From Holophagaceae bacterium (GTDB taxonomy: Bacteria; Acidobacteriota; Holophagae; Holophagales; Holophagaceae), in the NCBI GenBank assembly GCA_016710635.1, contig JADJVL010000003.1, positions 1 through 64,000 of the forward strand: 64,000 nt of DNA. The letters are read 5' to 3'. Shown piece by piece: positions 43,836 through 52,804 of this stretch (positions are counted from its first letter, which is position 1; each line of letters starts with the position of its first letter). The position numbers and the translations under genes were made by a program. The notes beneath the pieces were generated by a model. That model made no database searches, was not told where the DNA came from, and saw only the letters and a program-made list of their open reading frames with translations.

Positions 43836-46105
43836 ACATGAACAAGTCCAACCCACCGGAAGACATCACCGCGGGGGACCTGCCCCCCCACACCAAACCC
43901 GGCCCCGGCCGGCCCCAGGGCGGGGACCCGCTCCCGGCGGCCTTCCAGCGCAAGGGCGCCGGCGAGGGCCTCCCGGAAGCCACCGAGATGTCCCTCAACG
44001 AGTGGCTCACCAACCTCTGGGGCGGACGCTACATCATCCTCGCGTGCCTCGTCCTCTCCATGGCCTACAGCGCCTTCTACCTCTGGACCTACACCCCCAT
44101 CTACCGGGTGGACGCCATGCTCCAGATCGAGGCCAACAAGCGCTCCATGACGGACAAGGCCCTCGCCGACATCGACAGCATGTTCGCCAGCGGCGCCGAG
44201 GCCCAGACCGAGCTGGAGATCATCCGCAGCAACCTGGTGGTGGGCCGGGCCGTGGAGACCCTGGGCCTGGACATCCAGACGCCCCCGGTGCTGAAACGGT
44301 ACATCGGCGAGGCCCTGGCCCGCCGCAGGGGCGCCCTGCCCCGGGCCGAGATCGAATCCTTCATCCTGCCCGAGGAGCTGCGGGGCCGGGCCTTCCGGCT
44401 GGTCACGCTTCAGGGAGGGACCTATCGCTGGGAGACCCTGGACGGCAAGCTCCTGGCCACCGGCAAGCCCGGAGCAATGCTCACCGCCAGCGTCGGGGAG
44501 GACACCCTTCGGCTGCAGGTGCGGAAGTTCGTGGCGGCGGAACCCGGCCAGCAGTTCCTCCTGGTGCGCCAGCCCCTTCTCGCCGCCATCGGCGCCGTGC
44601 GGGGCAACCTCATCGTGGCGGAGCGGGGCAAGTACACGGGGATCCTGGGCCTCAGTTATATGGGCCCCGACCCCAAGCTGGCGGCCCAGACCCTCAACGA
44701 GATCCTCAACCAGTACGTGAAGCAGAACCTGGAACGGAAATCCGAGGAGGTCTCCAAGACCCTGGCCTTCCTGAACCAGCAGCTGCCCACCCTGAAGGCC
44801 AAGCTGGAGCAGTCCGAGGACGCCCTCAACAAGTTCAGGGTGAAGTCCGGCTCCATCGACCTCTCGGCGGAGGCCCAGGCCCTCCTCAAGCAGAGCGTGG
44901 ACCTGGGCGGCGCCATGCTGCAGATGAAGCAGAAGAAGGACGACCTGTTGAGGACCTACAAGGAGAACAGCGACGTGGTGGCCACCCTGAACGAGCAGTA
45001 CAACAAGCTCGCCAAGGAAGTCGCCCAGGTGGATGCCAAGGTGCGGACCCTGCCCCGCACCCAGCAGGAAGTGGTGGCCCTCAGCCGGGACGTGCAGCTC
45101 GATACGACCCTGTACACGGCCCTCCTCTCGAACATCCAGCAGCTGCAGGTGGTGAGTGCCGGCCAGGTGGGCAACGCCCGCATCATCGACTTCGCCACCC
45201 CCGCCCTGGGCCCCGTGAAGCCCAACCGCCGCGCCACCCAGTCCCTCTTCCTGGCCCTGGGCCTCGGTGCCGGTGTCGGCCTCGTCATGCTGCGCATGCT
45301 CCTTCACCGTGGCATCAAGGACCCCCACCTCATCGAGCAGAAGCTGGGCCTCCCGGTCTACGTCACCATCCCCCACAGTGAGGCCCAGGAAGCCCAGGCG
45401 CGGTCCATCAAGCACGGTCTCCAGGGCACCCACCTGCTGGCCTACAGCAACCCCGACGATATCGCCATCGAGAGCCTCCGCAGCCTGCGCACCACCCTCC
45501 ACTTCACCCTCGCGGACGCGGCCAACCGCCTCATCGTCATCGCCGGCCCCTCGCCGGGCATCGGGAAATCCTTCGTGAGCAGCAACTTCGCCGCCGTGCT
45601 GGCCCAGGGCGGCGGGCGGGTGCTGCTGGTGGACGGCGACATGCGCAAGGGCAGCTTGCACCACTACTTCGGCGTCAAGTCGCGGAAGAACGGGCTCTCT
45701 GAAGTGCTCGCGGGCCAGGTGGCCTGGGAGCAGGTAGTCCACAAGACCGCCATTCCCGGTCTCGAGGTGATCTTCTCCGGGGTCATCCCCCCCAACCCCT
45801 CCGAGCTCCTCATGAAGGACCGCTTCTCCACCTTCATCGCAGAAGTCTCTGAGGCCTACAACTACATCATCTTCGACGCGCCCCCGATGATGGCCGTCAC
45901 CGACGCCCTCATCATCGGCGCCAAGGCGGGCACCTTCCTGCTCATGGCCAAGTTCGGCCAGCACCCCCTGGACGAGATCCGCACCTGCCAGTCCCGCTGC
46001 GAGGACATCGGCATCCACATCAACGGCTGCATCTTCAACGACCTGACCCTCAGCGAACTGAGCGACCGCTACTACCGCTACGGGTATCACTACTCGTACA
46101 AGTAG
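43832..46105 (+). CDS. wzc: Polysaccharide co-polymerase and tyrosine autokinase, Wzc-like
   Basis: 757 residues from the ATG at 43832 (4-bp overlap with wzb; a second ATG at 43838 is possible). After a Pro-rich cytoplasmic N-terminus come a Wzz-type first membrane helix (YIILACLVLSMAYSAFYLW), a long periplasmic coiled-coil region (LNQQLPTLKAKLEQSEDALNK) and a second helix (FLALGLGAGVGLVMLRM). A BY-kinase domain completes it, with Walker A PSPGIGKSFVSSN, A-prime LLVDGDMRKG and Walker B YIIFDAPP. It ends in a tyrosine cluster (YYRYGYHYSY), the autophosphorylation site. Controls chain length and export with Wza. Confidence 0.94.
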   Translation: MNMNKSNPPEDITAGDLPPHTKPGPGRPQGGDPLPAAFQRKGAGEGLPEATEMSLNEWLTNLWGGRYIILACLVLSMAYSAFYLWTYTPIYRVDAMLQIEANKRSMTDKALADIDSMFASGAEAQTELEIIRSNLVVGRAVETLGLDIQTPPVLKRYIGEALARRRGALPRAEIESFILPEELRGRAFRLVTLQGGTYRWETLDGKLLATGKPGAMLTASVGEDTLRLQVRKFVAAEPGQQFLLVRQPLLAAIGAVRGNLIVAERGKYTGILGLSYMGPDPKLAAQTLNEILNQYVKQNLERKSEEVSKTLAFLNQQLPTLKAKLEQSEDALNKFRVKSGSIDLSAEAQALLKQSVDLGGAMLQMKQKKDDLLRTYKENSDVVATLNEQYNKLAKEVAQVDAKVRTLPRTQQEVVALSRDVQLDTTLYTALLSNIQQLQVVSAGQVGNARIIDFATPALGPVKPNRRATQSLFLALGLGAGVGLVMLRMLLHRGIKDPHLIEQKLGLPVYVTIPHSEAQEAQARSIKHGLQGTHLLAYSNPDDIAIESLRSLRTTLHFTLADAANRLIVIAGPSPGIGKSFVSSNFAAVLAQGGGRVLLVDGDMRKGSLHHYFGVKSRKNGLSEVLAGQVAWEQVVHKTAIPGLEVIFSGVIPPNPSELLMKDRFSTFIAEVSEAYNYIIFDAPPMMAVTDALIIGAKAGTFLLMAKFGQHPLDEIRTCQSRCEDIGIHINGCIFNDLTLSELSDRYYRYGYHYSYK

Positions 46106-46138
46106 GCGGCACGGGGATGGGCACTTCGACCCACCCTG

Positions 46139-46226
46139 CCGCGCTATCGCTTGGCTGCACCCCGGAAAGACCCAATTCGCACAAAACGCGAATTGCGCCT
46201 TTCCGAGGTGCCTGTTCCAAGGTCAA
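46139..46226 (+). repeat. Intergenic palindromic element, copy C1
   Basis: Flank GCGCTATCGCTTGG, then 24-bp arms at 46157-46180 and 46188-46211 (three mismatches) around a 7-nt loop, then CTGTTCCAAGGTCAACGGCG. The right flank contains the same 12-mer core that is tandemly repeated beside copy A1. Confidence 0.75.
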
Positions 46227-46332
46227 CGGCGTTGATTCCGGCCCGGCCATGCAGGGTTCGGCATCCAGCCTCCTCCAGCAGGAATCCTTCGAGCGGTCTC
46301 ACATCAAGGTCCGAAGCCTGGTGTTAAAACCG

Positions 46333-46405
46333 GCACCCTTTCCAAGCATGGATTGCGCCCTTTGCAATCCGTGCTTGGGAAGGGTGCTCGCAAGCGATAG
46401 CGCGC
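46333..46405 (-). repeat. Intergenic palindromic element, copy C2
   Basis: 24-bp arms at 46333-46356 and 46364-46387 around a 7-nt loop, followed by CGCAAGCGATAGCGCGCGAGG and then AACATGAACCCTGCTCC, which matches the outer flank of copy A1. Inverted relative to C1, here with the GATAGCGC flanks pointing outward. Confidence 0.75.
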
Positions 46406-46523
46406 GAGGAACATGAACCCTGCTCCGTCCAGGCCTCAAGGACGGATGCTCCACCGCCGGATGCTCGCCGCATGCCGCACAGGGACACGCCTCCCGTCCC
46501 GCCTCAGCCTGGGTCCGAACCCC

Positions 46524-47597
46524 TCACACCCGGTCCAACGCGGTCTGGCCGACGGGCTTGGGCTGCACTCCCGGCTCGCGCTCCTTGGGCCGGGGCTCGC
46601 GGAGCCCTCGCTGGAACTGATCCAGCGCCACGGCGAAGAGCAGGAGCAGGCCGCCCATGCCGATGAGCTGGGCCCGGGGCCAGGGCATCTCGTGGAGCAT
46701 GGGACCCATGGCGAGGAGCAGCAGCAGGGGGGTGGCGAAGGTCCGGCCCCGGGGGAGGGGGGCGAGGCGGGCGAGCATCCAGTCGTGAAGGTGGTTGTGG
46801 TCGGCCACCGCCAGGGGATAGCGGCGGATCAGGCGGATGGCGACCACGAGGGTGATGTCCACCATGGGATAGGCGAAGAACCAGAGGGCGAGGTTCGGAT
46901 GACCGGGCAGGGCCCGCTTCAGGGCGAGGACCGCCAGGAGCGTCCCCAGCAGGAAGGCCCCCGTGTCCCCGATGAAATGCCGGGCCCGGGGGTAGTTCAG
47001 CACCAGGGCCGCCAGCACCGCGCCGAAGAGGAGCGAGCCCGCCGTGCCCCCGCCGAAGACCAGCATGCTGAGGAGCAGGGCGCTGAGGCCCAGGGCCAGG
47101 CCGTCCAGCCCGTCGATGAGGTTGAAGGCCTGGGGGATTCCCCAGAACCAGAGGACCGCCAGGGGCATCGTGACTCCCACCCGGTTCGGCAGTTCCAGGT
47201 AGGCCACACGCACCAGGTCGCCGTGGCCCGCCAGACCCTGCGCCGCGCTCCAGCCGAGGACCACGGCCACCAGCAGGCCCACCAGGGCCTTGTACCGGGC
47301 CCGGAGGCCCAGGCGGTCGTCCAGGGCCCCCATCAGGGCCATGGCGTGCACCGCCGTCCATTCCAGCGGCGTCAGGGGCAGGGGCAGCAGGCCGCTGACC
47401 TGCCCCGCCGCCAGGGCCGCCCACAGGGCCAGGCCTCCCGTCAGGGGCGTGGGGAAGGGGTGCTGCTTGCGCTCGTCCGGGGCGTCCATCCAGCCCCGGG
47501 GGGCCAGCCAGCGGATCGCCGCACCGGAGAAGGCCAGGCACAGGATCCCGCCCAGGACCAGTTCGGTGACGTATGGCAAAGGCAAGCAGGGCCCCAA
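46524..47597 (-). CDS. WecA/MraY-like undecaprenyl-phosphate sugar-1-phosphate transferase
   Basis: 357 residues from a TTG at 47597; a TTG at 47585 is an alternative. About eleven membrane helices. Family motifs: DAPDERKQHPFPTPLTGG, MGALDDRLGLRARYK, FNLIDGLDGLALG, HFIGDTGAFLLG and ADHNHLHDWML. It should attach a HexNAc-1-phosphate (often GlcNAc) to undecaprenyl phosphate, the first step of the glycan. The C-terminal cytoplasmic tail is Pro/Arg/Glu-rich. It faces wzc and lies beside a glycosyltransferase on the same strand. Confidence 0.88.
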   Translation of the reverse strand: MGPCLPLPYVTELVLGGILCLAFSGAAIRWLAPRGWMDAPDERKQHPFPTPLTGGLALWAALAAGQVSGLLPLPLTPLEWTAVHAMALMGALDDRLGLRARYKALVGLLVAVVLGWSAAQGLAGHGDLVRVAYLELPNRVGVTMPLAVLWFWGIPQAFNLIDGLDGLALGLSALLLSMLVFGGGTAGSLLFGAVLAALVLNYPRARHFIGDTGAFLLGTLLAVLALKRALPGHPNLALWFFAYPMVDITLVVAIRLIRRYPLAVADHNHLHDWMLARLAPLPRGRTFATPLLLLLAMGPMLHEMPWPRAQLIGMGGLLLLFAVALDQFQRGLREPRPKEREPGVQPKPVGQTALDRV

Positions 47598-47622
47598 GAT
47601 GAGTGTTCAGTTCCTGACACGA

Positions 47623-47628
47623 AGTATA
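47623..47628 (-). promoter_or_regulatory. Candidate -10 box for the WecA-like gene
   Basis: TATACT on the minus strand, about 26 nt before the start at 47597. No good -35 box is visible at 16-18 bp, so support is modest. Confidence 0.3.
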
Positions 47629-47687
47629 GGGCCCAGCAAGGTCCAGGCCGCCGGCCGGGCCTGGACACGGGCCCTGGCGAGGCCTCT

Positions 47688-48455
47688 CTACCGGGGCGCC
47701 CCGGGGGCGGCGCGGAAGAACTGGGGCACCTTTGAAAGGAGCTTGCGGGGGATGAACCAGGGCGGGATCTTCAGCCCCAGCTTCCGGCAGGCCCGGACGC
47801 ATTCGAGGTTCGCCCGCAGGATGGCCCCCAGGCTGCGGTTGGAGGCCCCGCCCAGGCGCATGCGCACGAGGGTCCGGGGCAGGTGCCGGGTGCGGATGCC
47901 CTCCTTCGCCAGGAGGCGCGCCAGGAGCTCGAAATCCGCGGCGAGGCGGAAGGCCAGATCGAAGGCGCCGTGGCGGGCGTAGACCTCCCGCCGGGCGAAG
48001 AAGGCCGGGTGGGGCGGCATCCAGCCCCGCTCGAAGAGCCCGGCCTCGTAGGGCCGCGAGGTCCAGGTGCGCACCACCCGGCGGGTGTCGTCCCGGCGCA
48101 CGTAGACTAGGTCCCCGTAGACCGCGTCCACCGCCGCGTTCTCGAAGGCCTCCGCCACCGCCGCCAGGGCCCCCCCGTCGTAGTAGAGGTCGTCGGAGTT
48201 GAGGGTGCCGACCACGTCCCCGGTGGCCGCGGCGAGGCCCCGGTTCATGCCGTGGTAGATGCCCCCGTCCGCCTCGCTCACCAGCAGCGCCAGCCGGTCC
48301 TTGTAGCCCTCCAGGACCGCCAGCGTGCCATCCGTCGAGCCGCCATCGATGACGATGAGTTCCAGCTCCCCGTCGAAGGCCTGCTCCAGGATCGAATCCA
48401 GGGCTTCGCCCACCTGGGGGTTGTTGAGCACGACGGTGACGATGGAGAACTTCAC
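47688..48455 (-). CDS. Family 2 glycosyltransferase
   Basis: 255 residues from a GTG at 48455, with GAGG about 9 nt upstream. GT-A fold motifs: FSIVTVVLNN at the N-terminus, LIVIDGGSTDGTL, SEADGGIYHGMNRGLAAATGD and the metal-binding LNSDDLYYDGGAL. Closest in style to the WcaA/colanic-acid-like subgroup. The same frame continues open for 3.7 kb upstream, antisense to asnB and other genes, but lacks coding character there. It transfers a sugar from a nucleotide donor to a lipid-linked acceptor; specificity unknown. Confidence 0.88.
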   Translation of the reverse strand: MKFSIVTVVLNNPQVGEALDSILEQAFDGELELIVIDGGSTDGTLAVLEGYKDRLALLVSEADGGIYHGMNRGLAAATGDVVGTLNSDDLYYDGGALAAVAEAFENAAVDAVYGDLVYVRRDDTRRVVRTWTSRPYEAGLFERGWMPPHPAFFARREVYARHGAFDLAFRLAADFELLARLLAKEGIRTRHLPRTLVRMRLGGASNRSLGAILRANLECVRACRKLGLKIPPWFIPRKLLSKVPQFFRAAPGAPR

Positions 48456-48683
48456 GCTTGGGACCTCGGCGGCGATTCCGCTCCATGTTCCCGGAGGCCC
48501 GCCGCCAGGCCTACCTATTTCCCCGAGGGCCCGGGGTGGCGGATTTCCCCCGGGTCCGGCACGGCGGGCCCGGCCGCTATGCTGGGACCAGCATGCAGCC
48601 GGCCTCCCACGAAGCGCTCCGCCATCCCGCGTCCTGCGCGGCCTGCCCAGGCGCGGCCGGCGCCGGCGTGGAAACCCCCTGAC

Positions 48684-51605
48684 ATGTGCGGCCTCAATGG
48701 CAGCTTCGCCTACCACGCCGCCGCCGGCCCGGTGGATGTGGAAGAGCTCCTGCGGGTCCGGGAGGCCATGGCCCGGCGGGGTCCTGACGGCGCGGGCCTG
48801 TGGCTGGCGCCGGACGGCCGGACCGGCCTGGCCCACCGCCGCCTCGCCATCCTGGACCTGGGCGAGGGGGGCGCCCAGCCCATGGCCAGCGCGGACGGGC
48901 GCCTCGTCCTGGTCTTCAACGGCGAGATCTACAACTTCCGGGAGCTGCGCCGGGACCTGGAGGCCAAGGGCCACCGCTTCCGCACCGAAAGCGACACGGA
49001 GGTGGTGCTGGCCCTCTACCGGGAGCGGGGCGCGGCCTGCGTCGAGGCCCTGCGGGGCATGTACGCCTTCGCCCTCTGGGACGGGGACCGGGGCGGCCTC
49101 TTCCTCGCCCGGGACCCCTTCGGCATCAAGCCCCTCTACGTCGCCGACGACGGCAGGACCCTGCGCTTCGCCTCCCAGGTGAAGGCCCTCCTCGCCGGGG
49201 GTTCCGTGGACACCACCCCGGATCCCGCGGGCCACGCGGGCTTCTTCCTCTGGGGCGCCGTCCCCGACCCCCACACGCTCTACCGGGGCATCCGCGCCCT
49301 GCCGGCGGGCACCACCCAGTGGATCGACGCCGGGGGTGCCCTTCCCCCCCGGGCCTTCTTCGACCTGACGGAGGAATTCCGCCGGGCGGAAGGCGAGGCT
49401 CCGGACCTGCGGCCCGGCGAGGCCCACGAACGCCTCCACGACGCCCTGCGGGATTCGGTGAAGCACCACCTCGTCGCCGACGTGCCCGTGGCCCTCTTCC
49501 TCTCCGCGGGCCGCGACTCCTCCACCCTCGCGGCTCTGGTCCAGGAGGGCCGCGCCGCCAAACTCCACACCCTCACCCTGGGCTTCCGGGAATTCCAGGG
49601 CACGCCCGAGGACGAGACAGTGCTGGCGGAGCGGGTGGCCGCCGCCTACGGCACGCGCCACGAGACCCGCTGGATCGGCAAGCAGGACTTCCTCGAGCAC
49701 CTGGAGGCCGCGCTGGCGGCCATGGACCAGCCCAGCATCGATGGCATCAACACCTACTTCGTGAGCAAGGCGGCCAAGGAGGCCGGCATCAAGGTGGCGC
49801 TGTCGGGGGTGGGGGCCGACGAGCTCTTCGGCGGCTACCCCAGCTTCCGCCAGGTGCCCGGTCTCGCCCGGGCGCTGGCCCCCACGCGCCTCCTGCCCGC
49901 CCTGGGCCGCGGCCTCCGGAAGGCCATCGTGCCCTTCCACCGGGAGGGCGCCTCCCCCAAGCTGCCGGGCCTGCTGGAATACGGCGGTTCCGTGGCCGGC
50001 GCCTACCTGCTGCGCCGCGCCCTCTTCATGCCCTGGGAGCTCGCGGGACTCGTGGGCGAGGAGATGGCGAAGGAAGGCCTCGCCGCCCTGCAGACCCTCG
50101 ACCGGCTGGAGGCCACGATCCAGGGCCTGAGGCGGGACCGCACCCGCGTCTCCGCACTGGAGCAGGCCTGGTACATGCGCAACCAGCTGCTTCGTGACGC
50201 GGACTGGGCGGGCATGGCCCATGGCGTGGAGATCCGCACGCCCTTCGTGGACGTCGCCCTCTTCCGCGCCCTGGCGCCCCTCCTCGCCGGCCCGCGCCCC
50301 CCCGGCAAGGGGGACCTGGCCGCCGCGGCCGTGCCCGCTCTGCCGGACGAGGTGCTGCGCCGGCCGAAGACCGGGTTCACCACGCCGGTGCGGGAGTGGG
50401 TGGCGGACACGCAGGCTCCGGGCCCCACCCACCGCGGCCTCCGGGGCTGGGCCCGGCGAGTGGCTGGCCAGGGCCCGGGCCGGCTGCCCCATCCCGGTGG
50501 CACGCCCCGCCGGCGCGTCCTCATGCTCCTCAGCGACGGCTTCGGCGGCCGGGGCGGCATCGCCCAGTACAACCAGGATCTGCTGAGCGCCCTCTGCACG
50601 CACAGAGACTGCCTGGAAGTGGTCGCCGTGCCCCGCCTGATGCCGGACCCGCCGGGCCCCCTGCCCGCCCGTCTCCGTTGGGTCACCACCGGGCTCGGGA
50701 ACAAGGCCGCCTTCTTCGCCGCCGTGCTGCGGGAGGCGTGGTCCGGCCCCGGCTTCGACCTCGTGATCTGCGGCCACATCAACCTGCTCCCCCTTGCCCG
50801 GCTCCTGCAGCCCTGGGTGCGCGCCCCCCTGGCCCTGGTCCTCCACGGCATCGACGCGTGGCGGCCCCTGCGGCGCCTGGACGCCCGGGCCTCGGCGGCG
50901 CATCCGGAAGCCTTCATCCCGGTGAGTGAAGTGACGGCCCGGCGCTTCGCGGCCTGGTCCGGGGCCGATGCCGCCAGCTTCCACCGGCTTCAGAACGCGG
51001 TGCACCTGGAGCGCTACGGCACGGGCGAGCCGCCGGCTTACCTGATCGAGCGCTACGGGCTGGCGGGCCGGAAGGTCCTGCTGACCCTGGGCCGCATGGC
51101 CGCCGACGAGCAGTACAAGGGCTTCGACGAGGTGCTCGAAAGCCTGCCGGAACTGTCGCAGGAATTCCCCGGCCTGGCCTATCTCGCCGTCGGGGAGGGC
51201 AGCGACCGGGCGCGCCTCATGGCCAAGGCCCGGGCCCTGGGCCTCGAGGACCGGGTGATCTTTACCGGCCACATTCCCGAAACCGAGAAGGCCGACCACT
51301 ACCGCCTGGCGGACGCCTACGTCATGCCCAGCCGCGGGGAGGGCTTCGGGCGGGTCTTCCTCGAAGCCCTGGCCTGCGGCGTGCCGGTGGTGGCCAGCCG
51401 GGTGGACGGCGGCCGGGAGGCCGTGGGAGACGGGGCCCTCGGCCAGCTGGTGGATCCGGCGGATCCAGAGGATGTGCGCCGGGGCATCCGCGCCGCCCTC
51501 GCCACGGCCCGGGGCGTTCCCGCCGGCCTCGCCCATTTCGCCTATCCCGCCTTCGAAGCCCGCTGCCATGCCCTGGTGGACGCGCTCCTGGCGGAAAGCC
51601 GCTGA
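48684..51605 (+). CDS. Asparagine synthase-like protein fused to a family 4 glycosyltransferase
   Basis: 973 residues in one uninterrupted frame. Residues 1 to about 595 are an AsnB-type enzyme: N-terminal Cys2 nucleophile (MCGLNGSF), RGPDGAG, VFNGEIYNF, then the ATP-binding LFLSAGRDSSTLAAL and GVGADELFGGYPSFRQ. From about 612 (RRVLMLLSDGFGGRGGIAQYN) begins a GT-B glycosyltransferase (LTLGRMAADEQYKGFDEVL, VMPSRGEGFGRVFLEALACG). The junction joins a natural AsnB end (RGLRGWARRVAG) to a natural GT4 start by about 15 Gly/Pro residues. AsnB-like enzymes in glycan loci amidate sugar carboxylates; a true fusion would couple this to sugar transfer. A lost stop codon from a sequence error is the alternative. 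Confidence 0.85.
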   Translation: MCGLNGSFAYHAAAGPVDVEELLRVREAMARRGPDGAGLWLAPDGRTGLAHRRLAILDLGEGGAQPMASADGRLVLVFNGEIYNFRELRRDLEAKGHRFRTESDTEVVLALYRERGAACVEALRGMYAFALWDGDRGGLFLARDPFGIKPLYVADDGRTLRFASQVKALLAGGSVDTTPDPAGHAGFFLWGAVPDPHTLYRGIRALPAGTTQWIDAGGALPPRAFFDLTEEFRRAEGEAPDLRPGEAHERLHDALRDSVKHHLVADVPVALFLSAGRDSSTLAALVQEGRAAKLHTLTLGFREFQGTPEDETVLAERVAAAYGTRHETRWIGKQDFLEHLEAALAAMDQPSIDGINTYFVSKAAKEAGIKVALSGVGADELFGGYPSFRQVPGLARALAPTRLLPALGRGLRKAIVPFHREGASPKLPGLLEYGGSVAGAYLLRRALFMPWELAGLVGEEMAKEGLAALQTLDRLEATIQGLRRDRTRVSALEQAWYMRNQLLRDADWAGMAHGVEIRTPFVDVALFRALAPLLAGPRPPGKGDLAAAAVPALPDEVLRRPKTGFTTPVREWVADTQAPGPTHRGLRGWARRVAGQGPGRLPHPGGTPRRRVLMLLSDGFGGRGGIAQYNQDLLSALCTHRDCLEVVAVPRLMPDPPGPLPARLRWVTTGLGNKAAFFAAVLREAWSGPGFDLVICGHINLLPLARLLQPWVRAPLALVLHGIDAWRPLRRLDARASAAHPEAFIPVSEVTARRFAAWSGADAASFHRLQNAVHLERYGTGEPPAYLIERYGLAGRKVLLTLGRMAADEQYKGFDEVLESLPELSQEFPGLAYLAVGEGSDRARLMAKARALGLEDRVIFTGHIPETEKADHYRLADAYVMPSRGEGFGRVFLEALACGVPVVASRVDGGREAVGDGALGQLVDPADPEDVRRGIRAALATARGVPAGLAHFAYPAFEARCHALVDALLAESR

Positions 51606-51608
51606 ACC

Positions 51609-52733
51609 ATGCCCACCGGTCCCCGCTCCCTCCATGTCATCAGCTCCCTGCGGCTGTCCAGCGGCGGCCCCACGGTGAGCGTGACCCGCCTCTGCGAAGC
51701 CCTCAACGCCCTGGGCGCCCCCGCGGAGATCGCCACCGTCGCCGCGCCGGGGGACGAGGCCCCGCCCCGGCCGGGAACGCCCATCCACGCCTTCCCCCTC
51801 AGCGGCCCCCGGTCCCTCCGGCGCAGTCCGGGGCTGGACCGCTTCCTCGCCGCGGAGGCGGGCCGCTTCGACCTCATTCACGTCCACGGCCTCTGGCAGT
51901 GGCCTGGGGTCTCGGCGCGGCGGGCGGCGCTGGCCCAGGCGCGCCCTCTGGTCATCAGCCCCCGGGGGATGCTGGAGCCCTGGGCCCTGGCCCAGCGCGC
52001 GGCCCTGAAGCGCCTCGCCCTGCGGACGTGGGAGGGACGGAACCTGGCGGCTGCCCGGGTCCTCCATGCCACCTCGGAGCGGGAGGCCGCCCAGTTCCGG
52101 GCCCTCGGACTGCACACCGAGACCTGCGTGATCCCCAACGGGGTGGAACTCCCGGACCGGGAACCGGACCCGGTCACCGAAGCCGGCCGCAGCGTCCTGT
52201 TCTTATCCCGATACCACCCAAAGAAGGGCGGGGATCGCCTCATCCAGGCCTGGGCCGGTCTCTGGGCCGACTTCCCCGAATGGCGCCTGGAGCTCGTCGG
52301 CCCCGACGCCGAGGGCACCCGCGCCACCTGGGAGGCGCTGGCCACGGGGCTGGGCATCCCGGCGGCGGCCATCCGCTTCAGCGGGGCCATCGCCGGCGGG
52401 GCGAAGGACCGCCTCCTCGCCTCCGCCGGCCTGCTGGCCCTGCCCAGCCACAGCGAGAATTTCGGGAACGTGGTGCTGGAGGCTCTCGCCCAGGGCGTCC
52501 CCGTGCTCGCGTCCCGGGGCACGCCCTGGGAGGGGCTGGAAGCCCACCGCTGCGGCTGGTGGGTGGCCAACGAAGTGGACGTTCTCCGGGAAACCCTGCG
52601 AAGCGCGCTGGCCCTGCCGGACCTGGAGCGGCGGGCCATGGGCGCCCGGGGCCGGCGCTGGGCCGGGGAGTTCAGCTGGTCCGGCGTGGGCGCCGCGATG
52701 GTGGCGGCCTACGAGGGGCTCCTGGCCCGATGA
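51609..52733 (+). CDS. Family 4 glycosyltransferase
   Basis: 374 residues, 3 bp after the previous stop. N-terminal acceptor domain has SLRLSSGGPTVSVTRLCEAL and IHVHGLWQWP; the C-terminal donor domain has VLFLSRYHPKKGGDRLIQAW and the E-x7-E type motif LALPSHSENFGNVVLEALAQGVPVLASRGTPW. A retaining GT-B enzyme acting on the cytoplasmic face during glycan assembly. The PRGMLEPWAL stretch is common in capsule-locus members. Confidence 0.9.
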   Translation: MPTGPRSLHVISSLRLSSGGPTVSVTRLCEALNALGAPAEIATVAAPGDEAPPRPGTPIHAFPLSGPRSLRRSPGLDRFLAAEAGRFDLIHVHGLWQWPGVSARRAALAQARPLVISPRGMLEPWALAQRAALKRLALRTWEGRNLAAARVLHATSEREAAQFRALGLHTETCVIPNGVELPDREPDPVTEAGRSVLFLSRYHPKKGGDRLIQAWAGLWADFPEWRLELVGPDAEGTRATWEALATGLGIPAAAIRFSGAIAGGAKDRLLASAGLLALPSHSENFGNVVLEALAQGVPVLASRGTPWEGLEAHRCGWWVANEVDVLRETLRSALALPDLERRAMGARGRRWAGEFSWSGVGAAMVAAYEGLLAR

Positions 52734-52804
52734 CCGGCCCGGGCCGGAAAGCACCCTAAGATCGAGAAAGCCCCAGACGACCCAGGATTTTTCAAGGAAG
52801 CCCG

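Larger units (their letters stand above)
46106..46523. other. Convergent gene-free stretch with two palindromic elements
   Basis: 418 bp between wzc and the convergent WecA-like gene. It contains palindromes C1 and C2 in inverted orientation with about 110 bp of spacer, and a further 90 bp of unremarkable sequence. No gene seen. Confidence 0.7.

Noticed and set aside
47688..52115. A 1475-codon minus-strand open frame
   Set aside because: Only its 3' 255 codons encode a real GT2 protein; the rest is antisense to asnB-GT4 and reflects scarcity of AT-rich stop codons in high-GC DNA.
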